Shown piece after piece: positions 1 to 5,928 of a stretch of DNA of 7,457 nucleotides. Source of the DNA: an uncultured Lachnospiraceae bacterium (GTDB lineage Bacteria; Bacillota; Clostridia; Lachnospirales; Lachnospiraceae); assembly GCA_905236615.1 (NCBI GenBank), contig CAJORC010000128.1, forward strand, positions 1-7,457, written 5' to 3'. Position 1 is the stretch's first letter, and the number at the start of each line of letters is the position of its first letter. Under the pieces are notes generated by a model that was not told the origin of the DNA, searched no databases, and saw only the letters and a list, made by a program, of their open reading frames with translations. Position numbers and translations under genes: made by a program.

Positions 1-742
1 CACGTCTCTTATAGAACATTCCGGTATCTACACCGAGTACGCTTGCAAAATATACGGCCCTGTTCAATGCTCCTTCGTCGGGAGAGATGACAAGAGTATG
101 CTGTTTGTCGATCTTCATATCTCCGATATTTGCAAGAAGTGTACGGAGGAACTGATAGAAAGGTGTGAAATTATCAAAACCGCAAAGAGGTGCAGAGTTC
201 TGAACGGAAGGGTCGTGCGCATCAAAGGTGATCACACGGTGTACACCCATTTTGTAGAGCTCATCAAGCATGTTTGCACAGTCAAGCGATTCACGGCTGT
301 TTCTTTTGTGCTGACGGCTTTCGTACATGAAAGGCATGATAACGGATATTCTGTGGGCCTTTCCTGCGGTTGCAGCAATGACTCTCTTTAAATCCTGATA
401 ATGATCATCGGGAGAGTAAGAATTCCTGAAACCGTGAAGATTGTATGTAAGTGAATTATTTAATACGTCAAGGAGGATATATACGTCCTTGCCTCGGATA
501 GTTTCATTAAGAATTGCTTTTCCTTCACCGCTTCCAAATCTGGGAACGGAAAAGTTTATGGTGTAATTATCCATTGTGTAGCCTTCAAACGCGGGGGAAT
601 CGTGATGAGGCTGGTTGATCTCATGGCGAAAGTCAACTAGATAGTTGTTAACCTTGCTGCCAAAATCCTTTAAGCTGTCCATTACAATTATCTTTAACGG
701 TGCAGCCGGCATTTGATTTTCGAGGTACTTGTTAATCTTCAT
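1..742 (-). CDS. prs: Ribose-phosphate pyrophosphokinase (PRPP synthetase), 5' part, cut by left edge
   Basis: Reading the minus strand from the ATG at 742 gives 247 open codons to the left edge. The product would transfer pyrophosphate from ATP to ribose 5-phosphate, making cytosolic PRPP for nucleotide, NAD, His and Trp synthesis. Family marks seen: SRQHKR (about residues 142-147, matching the Y-x-RQDR block), FDAHDPSVQN (173-182, the metal-binding D-x-H block), SPDEGALNRA (220-229, the SPD-x-G block) and FYKRR at the edge, the start of the KRRD catalytic loop. The PRPP-binding loop should lie outside the window. The N-terminal part is divergent from the textbook enzyme: the usual SFPDGE region reads FGSGEGK. 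The start is set by AGGAG (minus strand, 751-755) 8 nt upstream. It is transcribed away from the cobalamin operon. The family is fairly certain; a regulatory homologue is a less likely alternative. Confidence 0.88.
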   Translation of the reverse strand, partial: MKINKYLENQMPAAPLKIIVMDSLKDFGSKVNNYLVDFRHEINQPHHDSPAFEGYTMDNYTINFSVPRFGSGEGKAILNETIRGKDVYILLDVLNNSLTYNLHGFRNSYSPDDHYQDLKRVIAATAGKAHRISVIMPFMYESRQHKRNSRESLDCANMLDELYKMGVHRVITFDAHDPSVQNSAPLCGFDNFTPFYQFLRTLLANIGDMKIDKQHTLVISPDEGALNRAVYFASVLGVDTGMFYKRR

Positions 743-803
743 CTTAAATGCTCCTATGGGGAAAAATAATAATTGGGTATAAGGGCAAATTACCCCGCTA
801 TCT

Positions 804-832
804 ATCCTACCAAATCAAATAAATCTATTCAA
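804..832 (-). promoter_or_regulatory. Predicted sigma-70-type promoter for the PRPP synthetase gene
   Basis: Read on the minus strand, TTGAAT (827-832) and TAGGAT (804-809) are separated by exactly 17 nt, in an AT-rich stretch upstream of prs. Transcription would begin near 797, giving a leader of roughly 55 nt. The -35 is close to consensus; the -10 keeps the key TA....T positions. Its -35 lies only 4 nt from the -35 of the oppositely directed promoter. Found by pattern only. Confidence 0.5.
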
Positions 833-836
833 GTGT

Positions 837-865
837 TTGATTAAACTTTAACGTTGTAATACAAT
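837..865 (+). promoter_or_regulatory. Predicted sigma-70-type promoter for the cobalamin operon
   Basis: TTGATT (837-842) and TACAAT (860-865) are separated by 17 nt. Transcription would start near 872, leaving a leader of about 45 nt before the ATG at 918. This is the only good promoter-like pair I see upstream of the operon, and the genes downstream leave no other intergenic room except 12 nt at 4888-4899. A leader this short cannot hold a cobalamin riboswitch. Confidence 0.55.
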
Positions 866-890
866 GTAGTTAGGTGTAAGCCGTTATAAC
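849..890. repeat. Cluster of short inverted repeats over the operon promoter
   Basis: TTGTA (854-858) and TACAA (860-864) form a perfect 5-bp inverted repeat around one A, overlapping the predicted -10 box. TAAC (849-852) and GTTA (869-872) flank it as a looser outer pair. GTTATAAC (883-890), in the predicted leader, is a perfect 8-bp palindrome made from the same GTTA/TAAC elements. The placement suits a repressor operator, but sequences this short and AT-rich also arise by chance. No regulator is encoded in the window to pair with it. Confidence 0.25.
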
Positions 891-900
891 CTGCGTTTAA

Positions 901-909
901 GAGGAGGTG
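901..909 (+). promoter_or_regulatory. Strong ribosome binding site for the first operon gene
   Basis: GAGGAGGTG lies 8 nt before the ATG at 918 and closely matches the anti-Shine-Dalgarno complement. It fixes the start of the 92-residue protein and is the strongest such site in the operon, which supports this small frame being a real, well-translated gene. Confidence 0.8.
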
Positions 910-917
910 TCATACGG

Positions 918-1196
918 ATGAAGAAAAACAACATAGATTATGACCAGTGGCTGGACTGGTTTATTGTTGATCATAAACTGAATATACAGGAAGTTATCGT
1001 GGAGGAGATCCTTGACGGACAGCCTTATAAGGTCAAGATGGTGGATTTCCTGAATAAGACACGCCAGATGAACCCGCTTGTTCAGCAGGCCGTCAGAGAG
1101 GGAATGTCAAAATGTGTTTTCACGGATAAAAGTGTCAGCAAATACTTAAAAGAAGCCTGCATAGAGCTGATCGTGGACGGAAAACTTACATTATGA
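918..1196 (+). CDS. Uncharacterised 92-residue protein heading the cobalamin operon
   Basis: I do not recognise this protein. It is predicted soluble: no signal peptide, no membrane segment, mixed acidic and basic residues, and two cysteines (66 and 81) not spaced like a metal site. The N-terminus is aromatic (YDQWLDWF, residues 8-15), followed by an alternating hydrophobic stretch around 22-32 (EVIVEEIL), a PYKVKMVDFL segment (36-45), a probable helix about 52-65, and a final helix/strand ending in ELIVDGKLTL. The strong GAGGAGGTG site and a promoter upstream support translation. Its stop overlaps the cobT start as ATGA, so the two are probably translationally coupled, which suggests but does not prove a role linked to cobalamin synthesis or its control. 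No DNA-binding motif or catalytic signature is evident. The gene call is firm; the function is unknown. Confidence 0.8.
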   Translation: MKKNNIDYDQWLDWFIVDHKLNIQEVIVEEILDGQPYKVKMVDFLNKTRQMNPLVQQAVREGMSKCVFTDKSVSKYLKEACIELIVDGKLTL

Positions 1197-2251
1197 CAGT
1201 TTCGGAATTAAAGGAAATAAAGATAGATAAACCTTCAGCGGAAACGGCGCGGGAGGTTAAAGAACGCTGGGATTCAATAGCCAAGCCCCTTGACGGGATG
1301 GGTAAATTCGAAGATATATTCTGCAGGATCGGGGCGATAAACGGAAGTCCGGATATAGATATCAGTAAAAAGGCCCTGATCGTGATGTGTGCTGATAACG
1401 GTGTAGTGGCAGAGGGTATCAGCCAGAGCGGACAGGAAGTGACACGTATCTGTGCGGAGAACATGGTCGAGGGCACGACTTCTGTATGCCGTATGGCTGA
1501 CAGGATCGGAGTGAAGGTTGTGGCTGCGGATATAGGTATCGCAGGTGACAGGATCAAAGGCATAAGGGATCTGCGTGTACGCCCCGGAACGGAAAATTTT
1601 TCGAAAAAACCTGCAATGACGGAAGCGGAATGCCTGCAGGCAATAGAAAATGGTATTAAACTGGTAAAGGAACTTGCGGACGAAGGTTACAGGCTCATAG
1701 GAACCGGCGAAATGGGCATAGGAAATACAACAACGACCAGTGCCATGGCAGCTGCGTTTTTGGGACTCAGCGCCGATGAAGTCACGGGCAGGGGTGCGGG
1801 CCTCGATGATGAGAGACTTTTGAGAAAAAAAGAAATCATCTCGGAATCAGTGAAAAATTACGGGCTGGATGAAAATAAAGACGCTTTTGAAGTTCTATCC
1901 TGTGTGGGAGGACTTGATATAGCGGGACTTGCAGGAGTATGCATAGGCGGTGCAAAATACGCTGTCCCTATAGTTCTTGACGGGGTTATCTCATGCGTGG
2001 CAGCTCTTGCGGCAGAGAGGATGGTCAGCGGAGTAAAAGACTATCTGATAGCATCACACAGAAGCCGTGAGAAAGCGGCGTCAATGCTTATGGAAAAGCT
2101 GGCAGTCGAACCGGTCATAGATGCTGATATGGCGCTTGGAGAAGGCACGGGAGCAGTCATGATGATGGGACTCCTTGATATGGCTTCGGCAGTTTATAGG
2201 AACAGGCGTCACTTTGAGGACATAAATATAGCTCAGTATAAGAGGTACTGA
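1193..2251 (+). CDS. cobT: Nicotinate-nucleotide--dimethylbenzimidazole phosphoribosyltransferase CobT
   Basis: CobT transfers phosphoribose from nicotinate mononucleotide to a lower-ligand base, giving alpha-ribazole 5'-phosphate or an analogue. At 352 residues it has the usual family length. Visible blocks: AKPLDGMGKFE (30-40), CADNGVVAEG (66-75), GTGEMGIGNTT (170-180) with Glu173, TGRGAGL (198-204), VLSCVGGLDIAG (234-245), VLDG (261-264), and LGEGTGA (315-321) with Glu317, which matches the catalytic Glu of the Salmonella enzyme as I recall it. The usual ADHG reads ADNG here, probably a clade variant. The start at 1193 overlaps the preceding stop as ATGA; only a weak GGACGG lies upstream, so coupled translation is likely. 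The base used cannot be read from sequence, and no dimethylbenzimidazole synthesis gene is in the window. Confidence 0.96.
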   Translation: MTVSELKEIKIDKPSAETAREVKERWDSIAKPLDGMGKFEDIFCRIGAINGSPDIDISKKALIVMCADNGVVAEGISQSGQEVTRICAENMVEGTTSVCRMADRIGVKVVAADIGIAGDRIKGIRDLRVRPGTENFSKKPAMTEAECLQAIENGIKLVKELADEGYRLIGTGEMGIGNTTTTSAMAAAFLGLSADEVTGRGAGLDDERLLRKKEIISESVKNYGLDENKDAFEVLSCVGGLDIAGLAGVCIGGAKYAVPIVLDGVISCVAALAAERMVSGVKDYLIASHRSREKAASMLMEKLAVEPVIDADMALGEGTGAVMMMGLLDMASAVYRNRRHFEDINIAQYKRY

Positions 2252-2793
2252 TGAAAATATTTGCAATAGGCGGAAGCGGAAGCGGAAAATCCGAATGGGC
2301 TGAGAAAAAGGCGATGGAGATATCCTCTGACGGAAAGGCGGTTTATGCCGCGACAATGAGACCTTACGGTGAAGAAGCGGAGGAGAGGATAAAGCATCAC
2401 AGAGAGGCAAGAAAGGACAGGGATTTCATTACGGCAGAACTTCCTTATGACCTGCGAGGTCTTTCGGAATATGCTGATACGGCCGATACCGTGCTGATAG
2501 AAGACCTCTCGAATCTTCTTACCAATCTTAAATTTTTTAAGAACATGTCTTTTTCGGATGCGGAAGAGGAGATAAAAAGCCAGATAAGTTATATTTCGGC
2601 TATTTTTAAGAATATAATAATTGTGTCAAATGATGTTTTTTCCGACGGGATCGAATATTCAGATGAAACTTTTGAATTTATAAAAAGTCTGTCGGGATTA
2701 AACAGGGGATTCGCGGCAGAGGCGGATATCTTCGCGGAAGTTGTTGTCGGAATTCCTTTGATAAAACAGGAAATACAGGAATGGAAATTATAA
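2251..2793 (+). CDS. cobU: Adenosylcobinamide kinase / adenosylcobinamide-phosphate guanylyltransferase CobU
   Basis: CobU phosphorylates adenosylcobinamide and then transfers GMP from GTP to give adenosylcobinamide-GDP. The 180-residue length is normal. Walker A is GGSGSGKS (7-14). RIKHHREAR (46-54) carries the His pair in which His50 aligns with the guanylylated His46 of Salmonella CobU. VLIEDLSNLLTNL (81-93) matches the second nucleotide-site block. The C-terminal block usually reading NEVGMGIVP is instead SNDVFSDGIEY (126-136), after which GLNRGFAAEAD (149-159) and VVGIPL (165-170) return to family pattern. It starts one base inside the cobT stop (TGATG), with AGAGGT 4 nt upstream, and its end overlaps cobS by 13 nt. 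The diverged block is notable because a second short CobU-like gene two genes on retains it. Confidence 0.93.
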   Translation: MKIFAIGGSGSGKSEWAEKKAMEISSDGKAVYAATMRPYGEEAEERIKHHREARKDRDFITAELPYDLRGLSEYADTADTVLIEDLSNLLTNLKFFKNMSFSDAEEEIKSQISYISAIFKNIIIVSNDVFSDGIEYSDETFEFIKSLSGLNRGFAAEADIFAEVVVGIPLIKQEIQEWKL

Positions 2794-3569
2794 GATCACT
2801 GATAATCACATTTGCGATGTATTCGCGGATACCGGTTCCAAGAGTTGAATGGAACGCGGATAATATGAAATACTCGATTGCTTTTTTCCCGCTTGTAGGT
2901 GTGCCGATAGCATTACTGCTCTTTCTCTGGCACTTTATCTGCGGTTATGCTGACAAGGCTGTTACTGACATGGCAGAAGCACTTGTTGGTCTCTGCATAC
3001 CGGTCGCGATCAGCGGGGGAATACATCTGGACGGCTTTATAGACACTTCGGACGCCCTTTCATCCCATCAGGATAAGGATAGAAAACTGGAAATATTGAA
3101 GGATGCACATACGGGAGCTTTTGCGATAATAAGCTTTTTCTCGTATTGTGCTTTATTTTTGGCTGCATATCTCATCGTGCTGAAGAGCAGGACAGAATTC
3201 GGGATACTGGCGCTTGGATTTATTTTATCAAGAATACTGTCGGGAATGGGTGTGGTCTTTTTCAAATGTGCGAAGAAAGACGGGCTTCTGCATACTTTTG
3301 CCGACAGTACGGAACTCAGCCGGACGAGGTTTATCCTTGCAATGGAGTTTCTTCTCTGCGAGGCGGCCATGATACATCTGAATCCTATAGGAGCCTTTTC
3401 GGCTCTTTTCTTAAATGCGGTCTTTATCCTTTATTATTATAAGATGACGGCAAAAGAATTCGGCGGGATAACGGGAGATACCTGCGGCTGGTTTTCGTCG
3501 AATTCGGAACTTCTTACGGCAATAGGAGCGGCAATCGCAACGATAATATCGAAAGGCATATTTAAATGA
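2781..3569 (+). CDS. cobS: Adenosylcobinamide-GDP ribazoletransferase (cobalamin synthase) CobS
   Basis: CobS joins adenosylcobinamide-GDP with alpha-ribazole or its phosphate to form adenosylcobalamin (phosphate), working in the cytoplasmic membrane. The 262-residue protein has several hydrophobic segments (about 32-53, 64-79, 113-134, 140-161, 185-220, 245-259). Family blocks are clear: SRIPVP (15-20), FFPLVG (35-40), the Asp-rich GGIHLDGFIDTSDAL (79-93) that binds metal and substrate, KDAHTGAFA (107-115), and GGITGDTCGW (228-237). The start lies inside the cobU 3' end with AGGA 9 nt upstream. Stop and next start overlap as ATGA. Product identity is secure. Confidence 0.95.
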   Translation: MEIIRSLIITFAMYSRIPVPRVEWNADNMKYSIAFFPLVGVPIALLLFLWHFICGYADKAVTDMAEALVGLCIPVAISGGIHLDGFIDTSDALSSHQDKDRKLEILKDAHTGAFAIISFFSYCALFLAAYLIVLKSRTEFGILALGFILSRILSGMGVVFFKCAKKDGLLHTFADSTELSRTRFILAMEFLLCEAAMIHLNPIGAFSALFLNAVFILYYYKMTAKEFGGITGDTCGWFSSNSELLTAIGAAIATIISKGIFK

Positions 3570-3892
3570 TACTGGTGATAGGCGGACGGGCGCAGGGAAA
3601 AAGCGCTTATGTTAAAGAAAATTATCCCGGGCGCGAAGTCTTTGATGATTTTGAGGAATGGTTCAGAAAAAAGATGAGTTCGGGAGAAGATGCGGAGAAA
3701 GAGGCGGAGCTCTTTATGGAAAAATATCCGGATGCAGTGGTCATCTCGGACGAAGTTGGATGCGGAATTGTCCCTCTTGATAAATTTGAAAGAGAATATC
3801 GGGAAAGACTCGGACGGTTTCTTATAAAAATTGCGGAAAGATCAGAGAGGGTCGTCAGGATTTTCTGCGGGATCGGGACGGTGATAAAATGA
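3566..3892 (+). CDS. Short CobU-like P-loop protein lacking the guanylylated-His segment
   Basis: This 108-residue protein begins MILVIGGRAQGKS, a Walker A loop (6-13) placed as in CobU. Its second half, SDEVGCGIVPLDKFEREY (61-78) through GRFLIKIAERSERVVRIFCGIGTVIK-like residues to the end, follows the CobU C-terminal pattern (NEVGMGIVP...GR-N..LA....V..V..GI...K) closely. The middle (about 22-57) is an unrelated-looking charged, probably helical stretch; the RIxxHR segment and the TNL block of CobU are missing. It is therefore a CobU paralog shortened by about 70 residues, not a pseudogene fragment: it has AAAGG 9 nt before the ATG, intact frame, and ATGA overlaps on both sides. Loss of the guanylylation His argues against a full bifunctional enzyme. 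A kinase-only role, or partnership with the full-length CobU, is inference. Similar short forms may exist in other Lachnospiraceae. Confidence 0.85.
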   Translation: MILVIGGRAQGKSAYVKENYPGREVFDDFEEWFRKKMSSGEDAEKEAELFMEKYPDAVVISDEVGCGIVPLDKFEREYRERLGRFLIKIAERSERVVRIFCGIGTVIK

Positions 3893-4887
3893 TATCAATT
3901 CATATGATCGCCTTTGTCTTTGGCTTTGTTCTTGATCTTGCATTTGGAGATCCGCATTATCCTTTTCACCCGATAGCGTTGATCGGAAGGCTTATCGGAT
4001 TTCTAGAAAAACTGTTGTATCCAAAGAAACGCTCTGAGAAGAGAGAGTTTCTTTCGGGAATTGTACTTTTCTTTCTGGTAATCATCATAACCCTCGGTAT
4101 AACAGCCCTGATTCTGGGATTTTTCCATAAACTCAGTATTTTGGCGGGAATTCTTGCAGAGGCTATCATGACATGGCAGTGCCTTGCGATGAAAAGCTTA
4201 AAAACCGAGAGCATGAAGGTTTATAATGCTTTTGAAAAGGGTGGTATCGAAGAGGCGAGAAAAGCCGTGTCCATGATAGTCGGAAGAGACACGGAAAAGC
4301 TGGATGAAGAGGGGATAATAAAGGCTGCGGTCGAGACGGTTGCCGAGAACAGCTCCGACGGAGTGATCGCACCTATGCTTTTTCTGATCATCTTCGGAGC
4401 GATGGGGGGAATTTTCTATAAAGCGGTAAATACCATGGATTCAATGATCGGCTACAAGAATGACCGCTATCTTTATTTCGGGAGATTTGCGGCGCGTGTT
4501 GATGATATATTGAATTACCTGCCGTCGAGACTTACGGCTCTTTTACTGATCGCGGCAAGCCTTTTTGCAGACGAGGAAGCAGATGCAAAGAGAGCTTTTA
4601 TGATCTGGAAACGTGACAGGAGAAATCATGCAAGTCCGAATTCCGCACAGGGAGAGGCGGCAGTTGCCGGAGCTCTGGGCATAAGGCTCGCGGGAGATGC
4701 TTATTATTTTGGGAAGCTTTATCATAAGCCTTATATCGGGGATGAAACAAGAGCAATAGAGAGAGAGGACATAGCAAGGGCTAACCGCCTTATGTACAGT
4801 GCATCCTTTCTATGCTTCTTTCTTTGTCTGCTGATTCATTATTTAATTGTTCTTATGACATTTATTATAATCTTGATAATGGTCTGA
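3889..4887 (+). CDS. cbiB: Adenosylcobinamide-phosphate synthase CbiB
   Basis: CbiB, a membrane protein, condenses adenosylcobyric acid with aminopropanol or its O-phosphate, the product of the CobD encoded next. At 332 residues it is of normal length. Blocks seen: GDPHYPFHPIALIG (20-33), VGRDTEKLDEEGI (131-143), VETVAENSSDGVIAP (148-162), NTMDSMIGYKNDRY (181-194), FGRFAARVDDILNYLPSRL (197-215), and NHASPNSAQGEAAVAGALGI (246-265). Hydrophobic segments lie near 6-19, 56-79, 84-95, 161-179, 211-226 and 305-332; the last is long and ends right at the C-terminus. Start 3889 (ATGA overlap, GGTGA 4 nt upstream) is preferred over the in-frame ATG at 3904, which has no upstream site. Confidence 0.96.
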   Translation: MISIHMIAFVFGFVLDLAFGDPHYPFHPIALIGRLIGFLEKLLYPKKRSEKREFLSGIVLFFLVIIITLGITALILGFFHKLSILAGILAEAIMTWQCLAMKSLKTESMKVYNAFEKGGIEEARKAVSMIVGRDTEKLDEEGIIKAAVETVAENSSDGVIAPMLFLIIFGAMGGIFYKAVNTMDSMIGYKNDRYLYFGRFAARVDDILNYLPSRLTALLLIAASLFADEEADAKRAFMIWKRDRRNHASPNSAQGEAAVAGALGIRLAGDAYYFGKLYHKPYIGDETRAIEREDIARANRLMYSASFLCFFLCLLIHYLIVLMTFIIILIMV

Positions 4888-4899
4888 CAGGAGTTTTTT

Positions 4900-5928
4900 A
4901 TGCACGGCGGTGATATATACAGAAATGACATAGAGCTTGATTTTTCGGTAAATATTAATCCTTTCGGGGCACCGGAGTCGGTGAAAAAGGCTCTGATGCT
5001 GGCTGCCGGAAAAATTGAGAATTATCCTGATATTAACTGTGAAAAGCTTAGAAAGGCGCTTGCAGTAAAGCTTGGTGTCAAGGAAGATCTGATAATTTTC
5101 GGAAACGGAGCTTCGGAGCTTTTTAATGCGATAACATTTGCGTTAAGACCGGAGAAAGTCCTTATTGCCGAGCCGGCATTCAGCGGCTACCGCAGAGCGG
5201 CGCTGGCAGCGGGCTCGGACGTTATCAGTTACAGGCTTCCGGAGGAAAATGATTTTGCCCTTGATGAAGGGATTCTTTCGGAAATAAATGATGAAACGGA
5301 TTTGGTTTTTATTGCTGATCCGAACAATCCGAACGGAAAAACGGCATACAGGGAACTGGTCGAAAAGATTCTGAAAAGGGCTCTGGAAAAGAAGGCAGCG
5401 GTTGTTCTGGATGAATGCTTTATAACTCTTTCGGGCAGGGCGGCTGATGACAGTTTTATAAAAAGAACGGATGAATTTCCAAATTTGTGCGTGGTACGTT
5501 CGTTTACGAAAACTTATGCGATCCCCGGGGTCAGACTCGGATATATGCTGTCATCGGATGAGGAACTAAGGAAAAAAATACAGCTGGGCCTCGGTGAGTG
5601 GAACGTTTCCGTATTGGCACAGGAAGCAGGACTGGCTGCACTGGACGAAGATGATTATCTTGAAAAAAGCATAGAATATATCAAGAAAGAACGAAATTGT
5701 CTGATTGAAGAACTGGGAAAGATAGGATACAATTGTATTGACTCGGATGCCGATTTTATCATGTTTAAGGGTGAAAAGGGACTGGACAGAAAATTACTGG
5801 CATCAAAAATTCTGATACGGAACTGTTCAGACTATGAAGGTCTTGGTGAAGGATGGTACAGGATCGCAGTAAAAAAACATGATGATAATCTGAAACTCAT
5901 AAATGCTATCAGAGGTCAGGGAAGATGA
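4900..5928 (+). CDS. cobD: Threonine-phosphate decarboxylase CobD (PLP-dependent, class I/II aminotransferase fold)
   Basis: CobD decarboxylates L-threonine O-3-phosphate to (R)-1-amino-2-propanol O-2-phosphate, the linker that CbiB attaches. The 342-residue protein starts MHGGDIY and has DFSVNINPFGAP (14-25), GNGASEL (68-74, phosphate-binding loop), ADPNNPNG (139-146), VVLDECF (168-174, Asp171 for the PLP ring), SFTKTYAIPGVRLGY (201-215) with Lys204 as the likely Schiff-base lysine, and WYRIAVK (319-325) with Arg321 for the substrate carboxylate. Histidinol-phosphate aminotransferase is the close relative, but the HGGDIY start and neighbour cbiB favour CobD. It is the only operon gene preceded by a gap (12 nt), which contains AGGAG at 4889-4893, 6 nt before the ATG. 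Confidence 0.93.
   Translation: MHGGDIYRNDIELDFSVNINPFGAPESVKKALMLAAGKIENYPDINCEKLRKALAVKLGVKEDLIIFGNGASELFNAITFALRPEKVLIAEPAFSGYRRAALAAGSDVISYRLPEENDFALDEGILSEINDETDLVFIADPNNPNGKTAYRELVEKILKRALEKKAAVVLDECFITLSGRAADDSFIKRTDEFPNLCVVRSFTKTYAIPGVRLGYMLSSDEELRKKIQLGLGEWNVSVLAQEAGLAALDEDDYLEKSIEYIKKERNCLIEELGKIGYNCIDSDADFIMFKGEKGLDRKLLASKILIRNCSDYEGLGEGWYRIAVKKHDDNLKLINAIRGQGR

Noticed and set aside
98..391. Plus-strand open frame of 97 codons
   Set aside because: It lies antisense within the well-supported PRPP synthetase gene, has no ribosome binding site that I can see, and its translation looks unlike a natural protein.
775..795. GGGTA / TACCC inverted repeat in the prs leader
   Set aside because: Only 5 bp with an 11-nt loop and no T-run; too weak to call a terminator or attenuator, although it would fall at the 5' end of the prs transcript.
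1388..1420. ADNG instead of ADHG in CobT as a functional oddity
   Set aside because: The rest of the site, including Glu173 and Glu317, is intact, and I recall ADNGV-type CobT in other clostridia, so this is probably an ordinary clade variant.
1186..1563. Minus-strand open frame of 125 codons
   Set aside because: Antisense shadow of cobT, rich in Ser/Pro/Ile as expected from reverse reading of a conserved gene.
3146..3442. Plus-strand open frame of 98 codons in another frame
   Set aside because: It sits wholly inside cobS, which has strong motifs throughout; the alternative product has no recognisable pattern.
3566..3892. Possibility that the short CobU-like gene is a decayed pseudogene
   Set aside because: Frame, Walker A loop, ribosome binding site and ATGA overlaps on both sides are intact, which does not fit decay.
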